Assembly (NCBI GenBank): GCA_016711125.1
Contig: JADJTQ010000002.1
Coordinates: 992,001-1,056,000 of the forward strand
Direction: 5' to 3'
From: Saprospiraceae bacterium
Lineage (GTDB): Bacteria; Bacteroidota; Bacteroidia; Chitinophagales; Saprospiraceae
DNA: 64,000 nt
A model generated the notes under the pieces. That model searched no databases. It saw nothing but the letters and a program-made list of their open reading frames with translations, and was not told the DNA's origin. Below, piece by piece: positions 10,381 through 19,857 of the stretch (its first letter is position 1; every line of letters starts with the position of its first letter). Position numbers and translations under genes: made by a program.

Positions 10381-11147
10381 CTATAGATTTAATTTCTCAA
10401 AAAGATCTTTCTTGTATGATTTGCTTATTTTGAAAATTTTACCATTTTTCATTTTGATCGCATACTCTTTATTGGCAGATCGTATGATTTCTTGCATGAA
10501 GCGCAAATTGATAATTACAGATCGATGTACCCTGATGAATTTCTCTTTATCTAATCGGTCAATAATTCTACTCATCGATTGTCGCAGGAGATGTTTTTTT
10601 TCAGATAGATTTATTTCGATGTAATACCCCGATGCTTCAACAAAGTAAATATCATTCGTTTCAATAAATTGGATTTTGCCTGCATTTTTCACAGGAATCA
10701 AATTGTTTGGTGACTTAATGCCTGATGTTGTTGCTTCTTTTTTTACCAAATTAGTTTGAGGTGAATTGTTATCTCTATTAAATTGTTGAATAATTTTATA
10801 GATGGTTTTTTCGAACCTCGTATCCTTATAGGGTTTAAGCAGATAATCAAATGCGTAGTAATCAAATGCCTTTAAAGCATGTTCTTCTGAGCCGCTGACC
10901 ACGATGATTATTGGATCTTTATCAGTCTCGGTTTGCTCTATGAGCGTAAACCCATCAATCCCGGGCAAAGTGATGTCGAGAAAGATGCAATCAGGCTTGT
11001 AGTGCTGTATGAGGTTTATACCTTCCTGGCCGTTGGAGGCTTCTCCTTGATAGCAAATTCGCTATGATCAAGGAGTAAGTTCCTTATTCTTGTACGGGCT
11101 AAGTGTTCATCATCAATTATAATGGTACTTATTTTGTTTTCTAGCAT
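10381..11147 (-). CDS. LytTR-family response regulator (one frameshift)
   Basis: Receiver domain plus LytTR DNA-binding domain, about 255 residues. From ATG 11147 the protein begins STIIIDDEHLARTRIRNLL; the phospho-acceptor Asp is in CIFLDITLPGIDGF; the signalling Lys is in LLKPYK. The LytTR part starts near NAGKIQFIETNDIYFVEASG and ends RVHRSVIINLRFM. One base is missing at 11047-11048; restoration gives AIKGEASNGQEGINLI. Its start is 11 bp after the stop of the LytS-type kinase gene, so the two form an operon and presumably one signalling pair. Targets cannot be read from the sequence. Confidence 0.88.
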
Positions 11148-11158
11148 GTGAAAATGAT

Positions 11159-12409
11159 TTAAGTTGGTGCAATGGTTGTGTCGAGGCTAAATGGGATTAT
11201 TAATAAACAAGTAAAAAATGTTTCATTCTCATATAAATCGAATTTGAAATTATTGCGGTATAGCAACTTCAAACGTTTCATTATATTTTCAGTCCCAATG
11301 CCAATATTGGAAAGTGTAGTTGAGATCTTTTCTGATTTACCGGTTTTGTTTTTCACTATAATTTGTAGGTTTTGATCTACCAGCTCCGCACTGATTTGGA
11401 CCTTCAGGATACCATTTGAATCCAAGCTACTATGCTTTATAGCATTTTCGACAAGGGGTTGGAGAATCATTTTTGGGAGTATGGCAGAATTGAGATCTTC
11501 AGAAAAGTTAAATGATATTTTATATTTATTCTGGCGGTCTATGTTTTGCAGATTTATATAATTTTTAATGAATCGCTTTTCGTGATATAATGTGGTATAG
11601 ATCGATTCCTTATTCTTGAGATTTTGTCTTAGCAGATTGGCAAAATCAACAATCATTTTTTTAGCCTCATGTATATCTGTGCTGATTAGAGTAGAGATGT
11701 TATTCAGAGTATTAGAAATCATATGAGGATTTACCTCATTGTTGAGAGAAATGATTTGCGCTTGTTGATATGCTTTTTCAGCTCTCGCTAATTCCAATTC
11801 TTTTAAGCGAACTTCATGAAAGTAGAAATGAGCGGTCGTCATAATACTGATTAGCAAATAGATAAGAAACAATCTGTCGATTTCTACCATGAAATATTTC
11901 AGGACGCTGGAATTCTCAAAAGTATTCATGCCTATCCGATTGACGATAAATACGGAAGCGATGAATATACATATCGAGACTGAGCTAGCCATAATAAAAT
12001 GAATCAGTGGCATCCTGGTAAGCTTGACCTTTTGTCGCAAGATGAAGTGACCGCTGCGATTAATGATTAATATAAATATAATACCTGCTAGAAGTGGAAT
12101 TAACCTCTTGGTTATTTGACTACTGTATTCCATTGGTTCACTCAGTATGTTGTAGATAAAGAGGTTTTTTGTGAAAGTAATGAGTTGGACAATAGTCCAA
12201 AGTACAATAATGGTCAGTGTCAACTTAGTTTGATTGGATTCGAATCTTTGATTTTCAAGGATGACATCCGGCGATTGGGATGCATCATTCACAGGTGGGT
12301 TTTGCCCATTCAATCGATTGAGATCAAAGGATTCTGATCTGAAAACAGGTACATCTTGCAAGGTTTCCATATGATTTTCGTTCGGATCTAAAAACTGAGA
12401 TCCGTTCAA
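11159..12409 (-). CDS. LytS/YehU-type sensor histidine kinase
   Basis: A membrane kinase of 416 residues: a polar N-terminal stretch of about 65 residues, four predicted membrane segments (about residues 65-85, 103-120, 135-160, 175-195), a short coiled coil, then the His_kinase domain with H-box EVNPHMISNTLNNI and an ATP-binding domain (PLVENAIKHSS; GIGTENIMKRL). It phosphorylates the LytTR regulator encoded immediately downstream. The N-terminal polar tail before the first helix is unusually long for this family; a start further inside cannot be excluded. Confidence 0.87.
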   Translation of the reverse strand: MNGSQFLDPNENHMETLQDVPVFRSESFDLNRLNGQNPPVNDASQSPDVILENQRFESNQTKLTLTIIVLWTIVQLITFTKNLFIYNILSEPMEYSSQITKRLIPLLAGIIFILIINRSGHFILRQKVKLTRMPLIHFIMASSVSICIFIASVFIVNRIGMNTFENSSVLKYFMVEIDRLFLIYLLISIMTTAHFYFHEVRLKELELARAEKAYQQAQIISLNNEVNPHMISNTLNNISTLISTDIHEAKKMIVDFANLLRQNLKNKESIYTTLYHEKRFIKNYINLQNIDRQNKYKISFNFSEDLNSAILPKMILQPLVENAIKHSSLDSNGILKVQISAELVDQNLQIIVKNKTGKSEKISTTLSNIGIGTENIMKRLKLLYRNNFKFDLYENETFFTCLLIIPFSLDTTIAPT

Positions 12410-12977
12410 ATACTTACCAATAAATACTATTATTCTACAGCAGAAGGTTAAGAGCTTACATCAATGAAACGTCTATCGGTATCAAACCGCTGACATTGGG
12501 TGGTATTTACCCTAACTTTGTGAGCATAGAGCTTTTTCACGAGAGGCGATAGCTTATAAACGGCTATTGCTTCTTTTTGTTGATTTGCTAATGATGTATG
12601 TTGGTGGTTTGGAAAGGCTCTTAATGCATGAAAGAGTCGTTTCGCAGCACCAACCTGGTGATTTACATCATTTTAAGGTCAATTCATCTCCTTTCAAGAG
12701 TTACTCTGCCATACTGTTGTCCTCTGCGAGAAGTTTGTGGTAGTTACTGCATGATCGGTCTTCGTTACATGGGGTCGTGTTGTGTTGTAACCAAATAATA
12801 GTTTTCCAGGTGCGATTTACTTAGTTTAGCTTTGATTCGGTTAAATCTTTGGAGTCATCAAGAGCTATCTTGATAGCACCTTTAGCTTGCACCTGCACCG
12901 GGCCGATTCATTCGCTCGCTCAAGAACGCCATCGTGTAATTTCCGGGCATAAAATTCAGCTGATTTTGAAAAAAGTG
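12410..12977. other. 568-bp stretch without recognisable gene
   Basis: Between the start of the kinase gene and the tRNA promoter I see no coding frame of note, no terminator and no clear repeat. It should hold the promoter of the minus-strand kinase operon near 12410-12470 and otherwise looks like decayed or non-coding sequence. Confidence 0.5.
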
Positions 12978-12985
12978 TATATTTG
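12978..12985 (+). promoter_or_regulatory. Bacteroidota -7 element upstream of tRNA genes
   Basis: TATATTTG matches the TAnnTTTG -7 consensus of the Bacteroidota housekeeping sigma factor and lies 42 bp before tRNA-Ile. No convincing -33 TTG is seen at the normal spacing. Confidence 0.55.
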
Positions 12986-13026
12986 CGTCCGCTTTCAAAA
13001 ATCTACTGCGGTAGCTTTGAGCTTAT

Positions 13027-13100
13027 AGTCCCATAGCTCAGCTGGTTAGAGCGCTACACTGATAATGTAGAGGTCGGCAGTTCAAATCTGCCTGGGACTA
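13027..13100 (+). tRNA. tRNA-Ile (GAT anticodon)
   Basis: Full cloverleaf: acceptor stem AGTCCCA with TGGGACT, D arm with AGCTGGTTAGAGC, anticodon stem CTACA/TGTAG with loop CTGATAA (GAT at 13061-13063), and T arm with TTCAAAT loop. Discriminator A at 13100; CCA is not encoded in full. It is followed 35 bp later by tRNA-Ala, the order usually seen inside rRNA operon spacers, but there is no rRNA here. Confidence 0.96.
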
Positions 13101-13135
13101 CAAAGGAGCTTTAGGAGAAAGTTTCTGATAAATAG

Positions 13136-13209
13136 GGGGGATTAGCTCAGTTGGCTAGAGCGCCTGGTTTGCAACCAGGAGGTCATCGGTTCGAGCCCGA
13201 TATTCTCCA
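13136..13209 (+). tRNA. tRNA-Ala (TGC anticodon)
   Basis: Acceptor stem GGGGGAT with ATTCTCC (two G-U pairs), D arm AGCTCAGTTGGCTAGAGC, anticodon stem CCTGG/CCAGG with loop TTTGCAA (TGC), T arm with TTCGAGC loop, discriminator A at 13209. Co-transcribed with tRNA-Ile and closed by the terminator just downstream. Confidence 0.96.
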
Positions 13210-13216
13210 CATTCTG

Positions 13217-13247
13217 AAGGCCACCCAACCCAGGGGTGGCCTTTTTG
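13217..13247 (+). terminator. Intrinsic terminator of the tRNA-Ile/tRNA-Ala unit
   Basis: GGCCACCC and GGGTGGCC form an 8-bp GC-rich stem around a short loop, followed by five T. Placement directly after tRNA-Ala fits a two-tRNA transcript. Confidence 0.9.
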
Positions 13248-13469
13248 TTTGGCCAACAATAGCAATTAGGAAACCAATCAATAAGATTATCTAGTTAGGA
13301 TCTACAGAAAGACAGGGCGTTGGAAGAAACATATGTGGAAAAAAAGTTTTGTTTTTTTTTTAACAATTTGAAAGTATAAGTGTGTTGACAACCACTAAGA
13401 TAAACATGGTGTTTAGTTATAATGTAAATTTTGCCCCTTTTCTGGTATAGAATCTTGATGGCTTTCAAT

Positions 13470-13836
13470 TATATTTGTCAGGATAATCTTCAATAAGATC
13501 AGCTAAGTAACTCAAGGAAGCTGATTAGAAGGGTGATTATCGACGAAAAGAACTAGACAAGAACAATAGCACAAGAACAAAGTATAAGAACCTAACTCAA
13601 TTGGATGGAGCACGCCTACATTTCACACAGTAGTATTTACCTTTCAAATGAAGACTCAAGATCTGGGTCTGAGTTCTTATACGGTTTATTGGTTATGGTT
13701 TAAGCTTGGTTGTTTACCGAGGAGTTGGGAAAGATGATCATGTATTTTTGTTGTTTTCGGATAACAAGGATCTATTTTGATTGAAGAATATTCTTTTAAT
13801 AAAAACCGAATTATTTAATAACCAAAACTAGAACTC
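13470..13836 (+). promoter_or_regulatory. Promoter -7 element and long 5' leader of giant gene, copy 1
   Basis: TATATTTG at 13470-13477 fits TAnnTTTG; transcription from just downstream gives a leader of about 350 nt with no open frame of note. The leader contains an inverted repeat: TATAAGAAC plus ACTCA (13583-13599) against TGAGTTCTTATA (13670-13681), enclosing about 70 nt. The leader is retained in copy 2, while sequence upstream of the -7 box is not, so promoter and leader were duplicated with the gene. Confidence 0.55.
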
Positions 13837-16800
13837 ATGAAAGAGACGAATGTTACTTCTATTCAGCCTTTGAGTTGGATTACGTCTGGAGTGGGACAGT
13901 GCATGCAGTGGATGCTGGCCGGCTTAGTCTTGTTCTTGGGAAGCGTGGATATGGCGGCTCAGACCCTTCCGGGTCCGAACTGCTCTGACTTGAATGCTTC
14001 CATTGATAGGAACGGCTATGCCAGGGTACAGATCCTCGAATTGCTGACCAACGAACCTCCGGGGGCGGGTCCTGTCACTGTAGACGTAAAAGTAGAGAAC
14101 TCCTACGGGGGTGCTGTACAATTTTATTTGGTAGACAATCCTGTCATGCCGCCTAATGCAACCCATTATAATGGCTTTGCACAAGACGTTAGTGTCGGAT
14201 TATGGATGTTCATTTACGGATGTCCCTATGTGGACAAATCCTTGAAGGTGACCTTTACCTCCCGTCAGGGAGCATGGGCTGCGGGCTCCTGCTGGAGTGC
14301 GTTGACCTTCAAGCAAAGCAATGGACCGATCGTACCTGACACTACAAAATATTTGTATTGTTTGGAAGAAGAGGTCGGCGATTGGGGTCTGTACCTGGAC
14401 CGCTTTTATGGAGACAAAGACAACAAGTATGAACCCTCAGTGGATGTTAAGTACGCTTACGTTCCCTGCTTTGGGCAAATACCTGCAAGTTTTGTCGCGG
14501 ATTGGATTGATCCGTACCCTTGTATCTTGGGTAATGATACGGCAAAAATCATTTATCGGGAATTTGAGGCATTTGACAAAAACGGAAAAGAGGTTCGGCT
14601 TTTGACACGATCTACGTTTGGAGATTGCCACAGATTACGGTAAACAATATTTACTGTGCTGAGAAAGACACGGTGTATTGTGGAGTTGGAAATTCACCTG
14701 GACCGTTTATGGTAGTTGATTCGATCGACCCATGGACAGGACTGGCAGTACCGGGCTTTTGTGATACGATACCCTTCTTGAAGATCAGTGCCAAAGATGG
14801 GCAGTTGATCTGCGAGGAGTATGCATTTGATTCTAAGTGTGGTATTACAGTACATGCCGATAAGTGGAAGTTTGATGATCATTGCAGTCCGCAGTACAAA
14901 GTGACGGTAGAGATCAAACAAGACTGCTGGGAGCAATAGATATGTGTTCGGTAACACCACCGGCAGCAGGCCCGGCACACCGAATGCGTTTGAGATGATC
15001 GCTCCTGGTTACTGGAGATGTACGTTCTGGATCATCGATCTGGATACAGTACCACCATTAGCCGAGGTGAAATATGATAAATTGCAGGACCAAAGTTTAG
15101 CATGGCCTTCGATCTATCTGGAAGAGAATCATGTTGATTTTGGTGGCAACGTATCCTACCATTGTTATCTTACACCTGATCGACCAGGAAGCCTGTGTTA
15201 TGCACCGGTGATCATTGTACCGACCACCTCACATGAGTGTGCAGCCCACACGTATATACCACCATTATGTGTATATGATGATTGGAGTGGAGTGAAGCAA
15301 GTAAAAGCGAGAATCGAAGGAGTTGGCGCATGGGTATTGACCGGAACGGGAGAAGCATGTGCACAATTGACGACAGCAGGCGATTACGTTTGTGATCCGG
15401 ATTACAATAAGAATGGTAAATGTTATGAGTCACATCAGCAGGTAAAGCTTCCGAAATCGGAATATCCTTATACGGTGTTGTATGAGATTTATGACTATTG
15501 CCACAACATTGATACCGTATATGCTTATATCCAGGTTAAAGATAAAACTAAGCCAGTAGCGGTAGCAGATAAAGGAGTTACGGTAAGTCTGAGCAGCAAG
15601 AAAGTATGGGTACATGCCGAGACTTTCGACGAAGGCAGCTGGGACAACTGTGGAGTTAACTTCATATTAGCGAGAAGAAGTGGCTGGTATGACTTCTGCA
15701 TCGACTTGTGTGACAGCATTAAGAAATGTTGTTCAAGCGAGCATGGAGATACGTTGTATACTGCGTTCTTACAGCCAGACAAACACATTGATGAGGTAGA
15801 GGCGCATTATGCGAAGACCTTGGATTGGTTGTGTTATGACGGAGTACCATGCGGAAACATCTTGTACAACGCATGGCAGTATGATTTGATGAAGTATGCG
15901 ACCTTGCATTGCATCGATCATCCATATCCGGTAGATAATCAGTATTTCCGACACCTCTTTGAGCAGTGCTACGAAGATTATCTGTATGACGGAGCACCTG
16001 ATAAAAATGGATACGTCAACTATGGACCAAAGATGTACGATATCGATCCTACCTCAGAGATCGAGTATTGTTTTGATCGATGGAAGTTTGTAGATCCATT
16101 CTTTGCACCTGGTTGTTTACCACATCAACAACTTTTTGGACCACTTCAAGGTGTTGGATTTACTGGTGAACTATTACCAAGCGAGCGGGCTGTAATCGAT
16201 TTGTATGAGCAGATCGGAGGTGGCTGGAGCAAAGAAGTTCCGTTTGACTGTACAGATGCATGTGGACCGGTAACGGTAGAGATCTTAGTGATGGATTACT
16301 GGTGCAACTGGTCAAAAGCATGGACGGATGTATGGGTAGAAGATAAGACACCGGTTACAGTAGGAAAAGATGTTATCGATAGGAGATCAATTGTGCTACC
16401 TATAGAGATGCACGATATGCGTACCCAGATGAGCAGCATCCAGTAAGCTTGGAGTGGATCGTAGATCAAGGTAAAGCAGGCGAACAAGGCGGATTTGATG
16501 CATTAGATGGCATCTTAGGCGGATACTGCAAAGCATGGGTAGATCCATATGGAAACTACGTAGACTATGAAGGAGAAGAGATTGATTGTGATATTTATTA
16601 TGACGATTCGATCTGTGTAGATACTTACTACCACAAACAAGTGCGCGTGTATGATGAGCATTTTGGTTATCAGTGGGTTGATTCGTTCTTCCATGAGGTA
16701 TACTACAAGCCATATAAAGTACCATTCCAGAAGGGAATCGTAGCGGTAAACTGTGCTGAGAACGTACATTGTGAGCAAACCGTATGGTGTGATTTTGACC

Positions 16801-19157
16801 ATTGTGGTGAGGGTTATATCTTCCGTAGGTTCAAGATATGGCAAGGCTGTCCACCACAGGATGGATACCATGCATCAGGTCATATCCCAGATACGATATA
16901 TCGTCATCAGAAGATATGGGTAGGCAACTCATGCAAATTGGATAAATATATGTTCCATGTACCATACGATACGGATGTATACAGCTGTGGTATTGAGTAT
17001 GATGCAAAAGGTAGTGGTAATGTAAGTGGAGCTGCCGATCCATCGATTACTGGCTTCCCGGTCTACAAATTTGACGACGATTGTCGCATCGTAGGAGTTG
17101 GATACGAAGACAAAGTATTCAAGATAGTAGGAGGCGACGCAGCATGTTATAAGATTATCCGTACCTGGTACTTCGCCGATTGGTGTGGAGTGAAAGGAGG
17201 AGATTATGTGGAAGGAGTAGGCAAATGGTGGAGTAAAGACAAAGGATACGACTTCTATTGTGTACAGAAGATATTAGTATACGATACGATACCACCGGAA
17301 TGTATCATCACGGGTCCTGTAGCAGCTGGAGATACGATCAGTGCAGCAGGTTGTGAGTATGACTTCAACGCATCCGTGGATGTAAGCGATGCATGCGGAG
17401 TGATCGAGTACTACTGGGAATTGAAAGATGTAACCAAAGAGCCACACGTGGTGGTAGCCTCTGGTTATGGAGATTTGAATAGTGAGACCGAAGATGCCTT
17501 TGACATTAGTGTTGATGGATTATCGGATGGTTACTATAAATTGAAGACACGGGTAACGGATGATTGTCAGAATGAGAATTACTGCGAGTATCCTTTCCAT
17601 CTGGTGACGGGCAAGAAACCGACCCCAGTATGTATCACAAGTTTGACCGTAGAGTTAACACCATGGGATACGGATAATGATGGAGAGCCAGATACAGCAG
17701 CAGCTGAAGTATGGGCTTACGAGTTTGATCGTAGCAGCCAGGCACCATGTGGTTATGATGACGATGAACTGGAATTTGCGATCGAATTCCTCGGAGACGA
17801 CGAAGACGTGTTGGATGACGACGACGAAGATGTATTGCATGTGGGCTGTGAGCATGCAGGCACTCAAATGGTAAGACTGTGGGTCATTAGCCCAACAGGT
17901 ACCTTTGATTACTGTGATGTATTGCTAGTGGTACAAGTAAACATGGAAGGTTGTGGAGACATCAGCTCAGCAGTGAGAGGATCGATTACAACAGAACTGA
18001 ACGACGAGATCGAACAGGTACGGGTTACGGCAAGATTGCAGAACGGAACTGAGTTGAACGGAGTCACGGATGTAGCAGGAGCATATGCAATAGCTACCAA
18101 CGTACTTAACGAGAAAGTGACTGTCACACCAGTGAAAAACATTGGGTATGACAATGGAGTGAGCACGTTAGACTTAGTGAAAATCCAGAAGCACATCTTA
18201 GGTAAATCGTTGTTAGAGTCAGAGATGCGAAAAGTAGCGGCTGACGTAAACAGTGATGGTAAGATCAGTGCGTTAGACTTGCTAGACATTCGCAAATTGA
18301 TTTTGGGTAAAACCGATCAGTTTGATAAAGTAGGAAGCTGGAAGTTCTTCAATGGAGTGAACAGCCAGGAGAGCTATGTGATTGAAAATATCGCAGGCAT
18401 CATGGATATCGACTGGAAAGGCGTAAAAATGGGAGATGTTGATTACAGCAACGACCCAAGCCAGGCAGCCGGCAGAAGTGGAAAATCCTTGGTATTCAAT
18501 GTAGACAATGTAGAGTTGATAGCAGGCAATCAGTATAGATTGGACTTCAAAGCAAACAACTTCAATGATATCACAGGATATCAGTTTACGCTGAACTTTG
18601 ACAAGAATGCACTTCGGGTGTTGAATGTTGAGTCAGGCGTAGTAGAAGTTAGTGCTGACAACTTTGGCTTAAACCGCATCGAAGATGGTATGTTGACCAC
18701 AAGCTGGAACACAGCAGAAGGCATGAGCATAGCATCAGGAGAGGTTGTGTTCAGCTTGATCGTAGAAGCTACGGGAGCTGCGAGCTTGAGTAATGCGATT
18801 ACGGTAAACAGCCGAATCACAGCAGCAGAAGCCTACAATAGTGCTGATCAGGTACACGAAGTGAGCTTAAGCTTTACCAATGGCTTAGTAGAGACTGGAT
18901 TTGCGTTGTATCAAAACGAACCAAATCCATTCAAAGAAGCTACCCAGGTAGGCTTTAACTTACCGGAAGCTATGAGCGCTACTTTAACGGTATATGATGT
19001 AACTGGTAAAGTATTGAAAGTAGTAGAAGGAGATTATGTGAAGGGTTACAATCAGGTAAGCTTGAAGAAAGCAGACATGAAAGTAACGGGTGTATTGTAC
19101 TACCAGTTAGATACAGAAGCATTCACTGCCACTAAGAAGATGATCGTGATTGAGTAA
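13837..19157 (+). CDS. Giant cysteine-rich T9SS-secreted protein with dockerin-like and cohesin-like modules, copy 1 (four frameshifts)
   Basis: Long signal peptide (about 42 residues, ends DMAAQ), then about 1,280 residues rich in Cys, Tyr, Trp and Asp with recurring boundaries such as VKDKTKP, VEDKTP and YDTIPPE, typical of HYR/Ig-like modules. Next come a carboxypeptidase-regulatory-like fold (VRGSITTELNDEIEQVRV), a dockerin-like pair (GVSTLDLVKIQKHILGK; DVNSDGKISALDLLDIRKLILGK), a cohesin-like domain (DITGYQFTLNFD) and a T9SS sorting domain (NEPNPFKEATQVGF to KKMIVIE). No cysteine occurs after the VQVNMEGCGD segment. Compared with copy 2, single bases are missing at 14586-14589, 14929-14931, 14973/14974 and near 16381. 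Restored length is 1,774 residues, exactly that of restored copy 2. Likely surface-exposed or released; an adhesin or matrix role is inference. Confidence 0.85.
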
Positions 19158-19237
19158 TGCTCAGTCTTGAATCATGAGTAACGATTGTGTAAGTCGAACC
19201 GAGTTTTAGAGGTAAATAAAAATCGGTTTTTGGGATG

Positions 19238-19269
19238 GCCTCTCTCCGCTTTGTGGAGGGGGGCTTTTT
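19238..19269 (+). terminator. Intrinsic terminator of giant gene, copy 1
   Basis: GCCTCTCTCC and GGAGGGGGGC pair around a 6-nt loop (one G-U) and are followed by five T. The same hairpin ends copy 2. Confidence 0.85.
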
Positions 19270-19491
19270 CTTTTTGGCACTAGGTATGAAGTGTTGACTA
19301 GCTAGTGAGGCCCTCAATATCCTAGATGGATGGCCCGATAGCTGAGCGTTAAGTTTACAGGAAAGGATCTTGATTATCCATTTTGGAGCATTCGGTCGGG
19401 TTATTAACCACGAGGGGGCATTATGTGGAAAGTAATTGAAACATATTTGATTTTTTCGGTATGATATTGGCTTAGGTTTCACCGATTAATT

Positions 19492-19857
19492 TATATTTGT
19501 GAGGATAATCTTCAATAAGATCAGTTAGTAACTCAAGGAAGCTGATTGGAAGGGTGATTATCGACGAAAAGAACTAAACAAGAACAATAACACAAGAACA
19601 AAGTATAAGAACCTAACTCAATTGGATGGAGCACGCCTACATTTCACACAGTAGTATTTACCTTTCAAATGAAGACTCAAGATCTGGGTCTGAGCTCTTA
19701 TACGGTTTATTGGTTATGGTTTAAGCTTGGTTGTCTACCCAGGAGTTGGGAGAGATAGCCTTGTATTTTTGTTGTTTTCGGATAACAAGGATCTATTTTG
19801 ATTGAAGAATATTTTTTTAATAAAAACCGAATTATTTAATAACCAAAACTAGAACTC
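19492..19857 (+). promoter_or_regulatory. Promoter -7 element and long 5' leader of giant gene, copy 2
   Basis: TATATTTG at 19492-19499, with a TTG at 19467-19469 as a poorly spaced -33 candidate. The leader is almost the same as in copy 1, with a few substitutions; one lies in the 3' arm of the inverted repeat (GAGCTC instead of GAGTTC), weakening the pairing. Confidence 0.5.

Larger units (their letters stand above)
13470..19273 (+). repeat. Tandem duplication, block 1
   Basis: About 5.8 kb, from the -7 element TATATTTG to just past the gene's terminator, recurs almost base for base at 19492-25297 in direct orientation. The blocks share a 350-nt leader, the 5.3 kb gene and the terminator. 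Most substitutions fall within the first ~500 bp of the coding region; the rest is nearly identical. Confidence 0.95.

Noticed and set aside
12410..13250. rRNA operon around the tRNA pair
   Set aside because: No 16S or 23S-like sequence on either side; a terminator follows tRNA-Ala directly.
17909..18295. Minus-strand 128-codon frame within the giant gene (and its twin at 23933-24319)
   Set aside because: Opposite-strand shadow, present twice only because the gene is duplicated.
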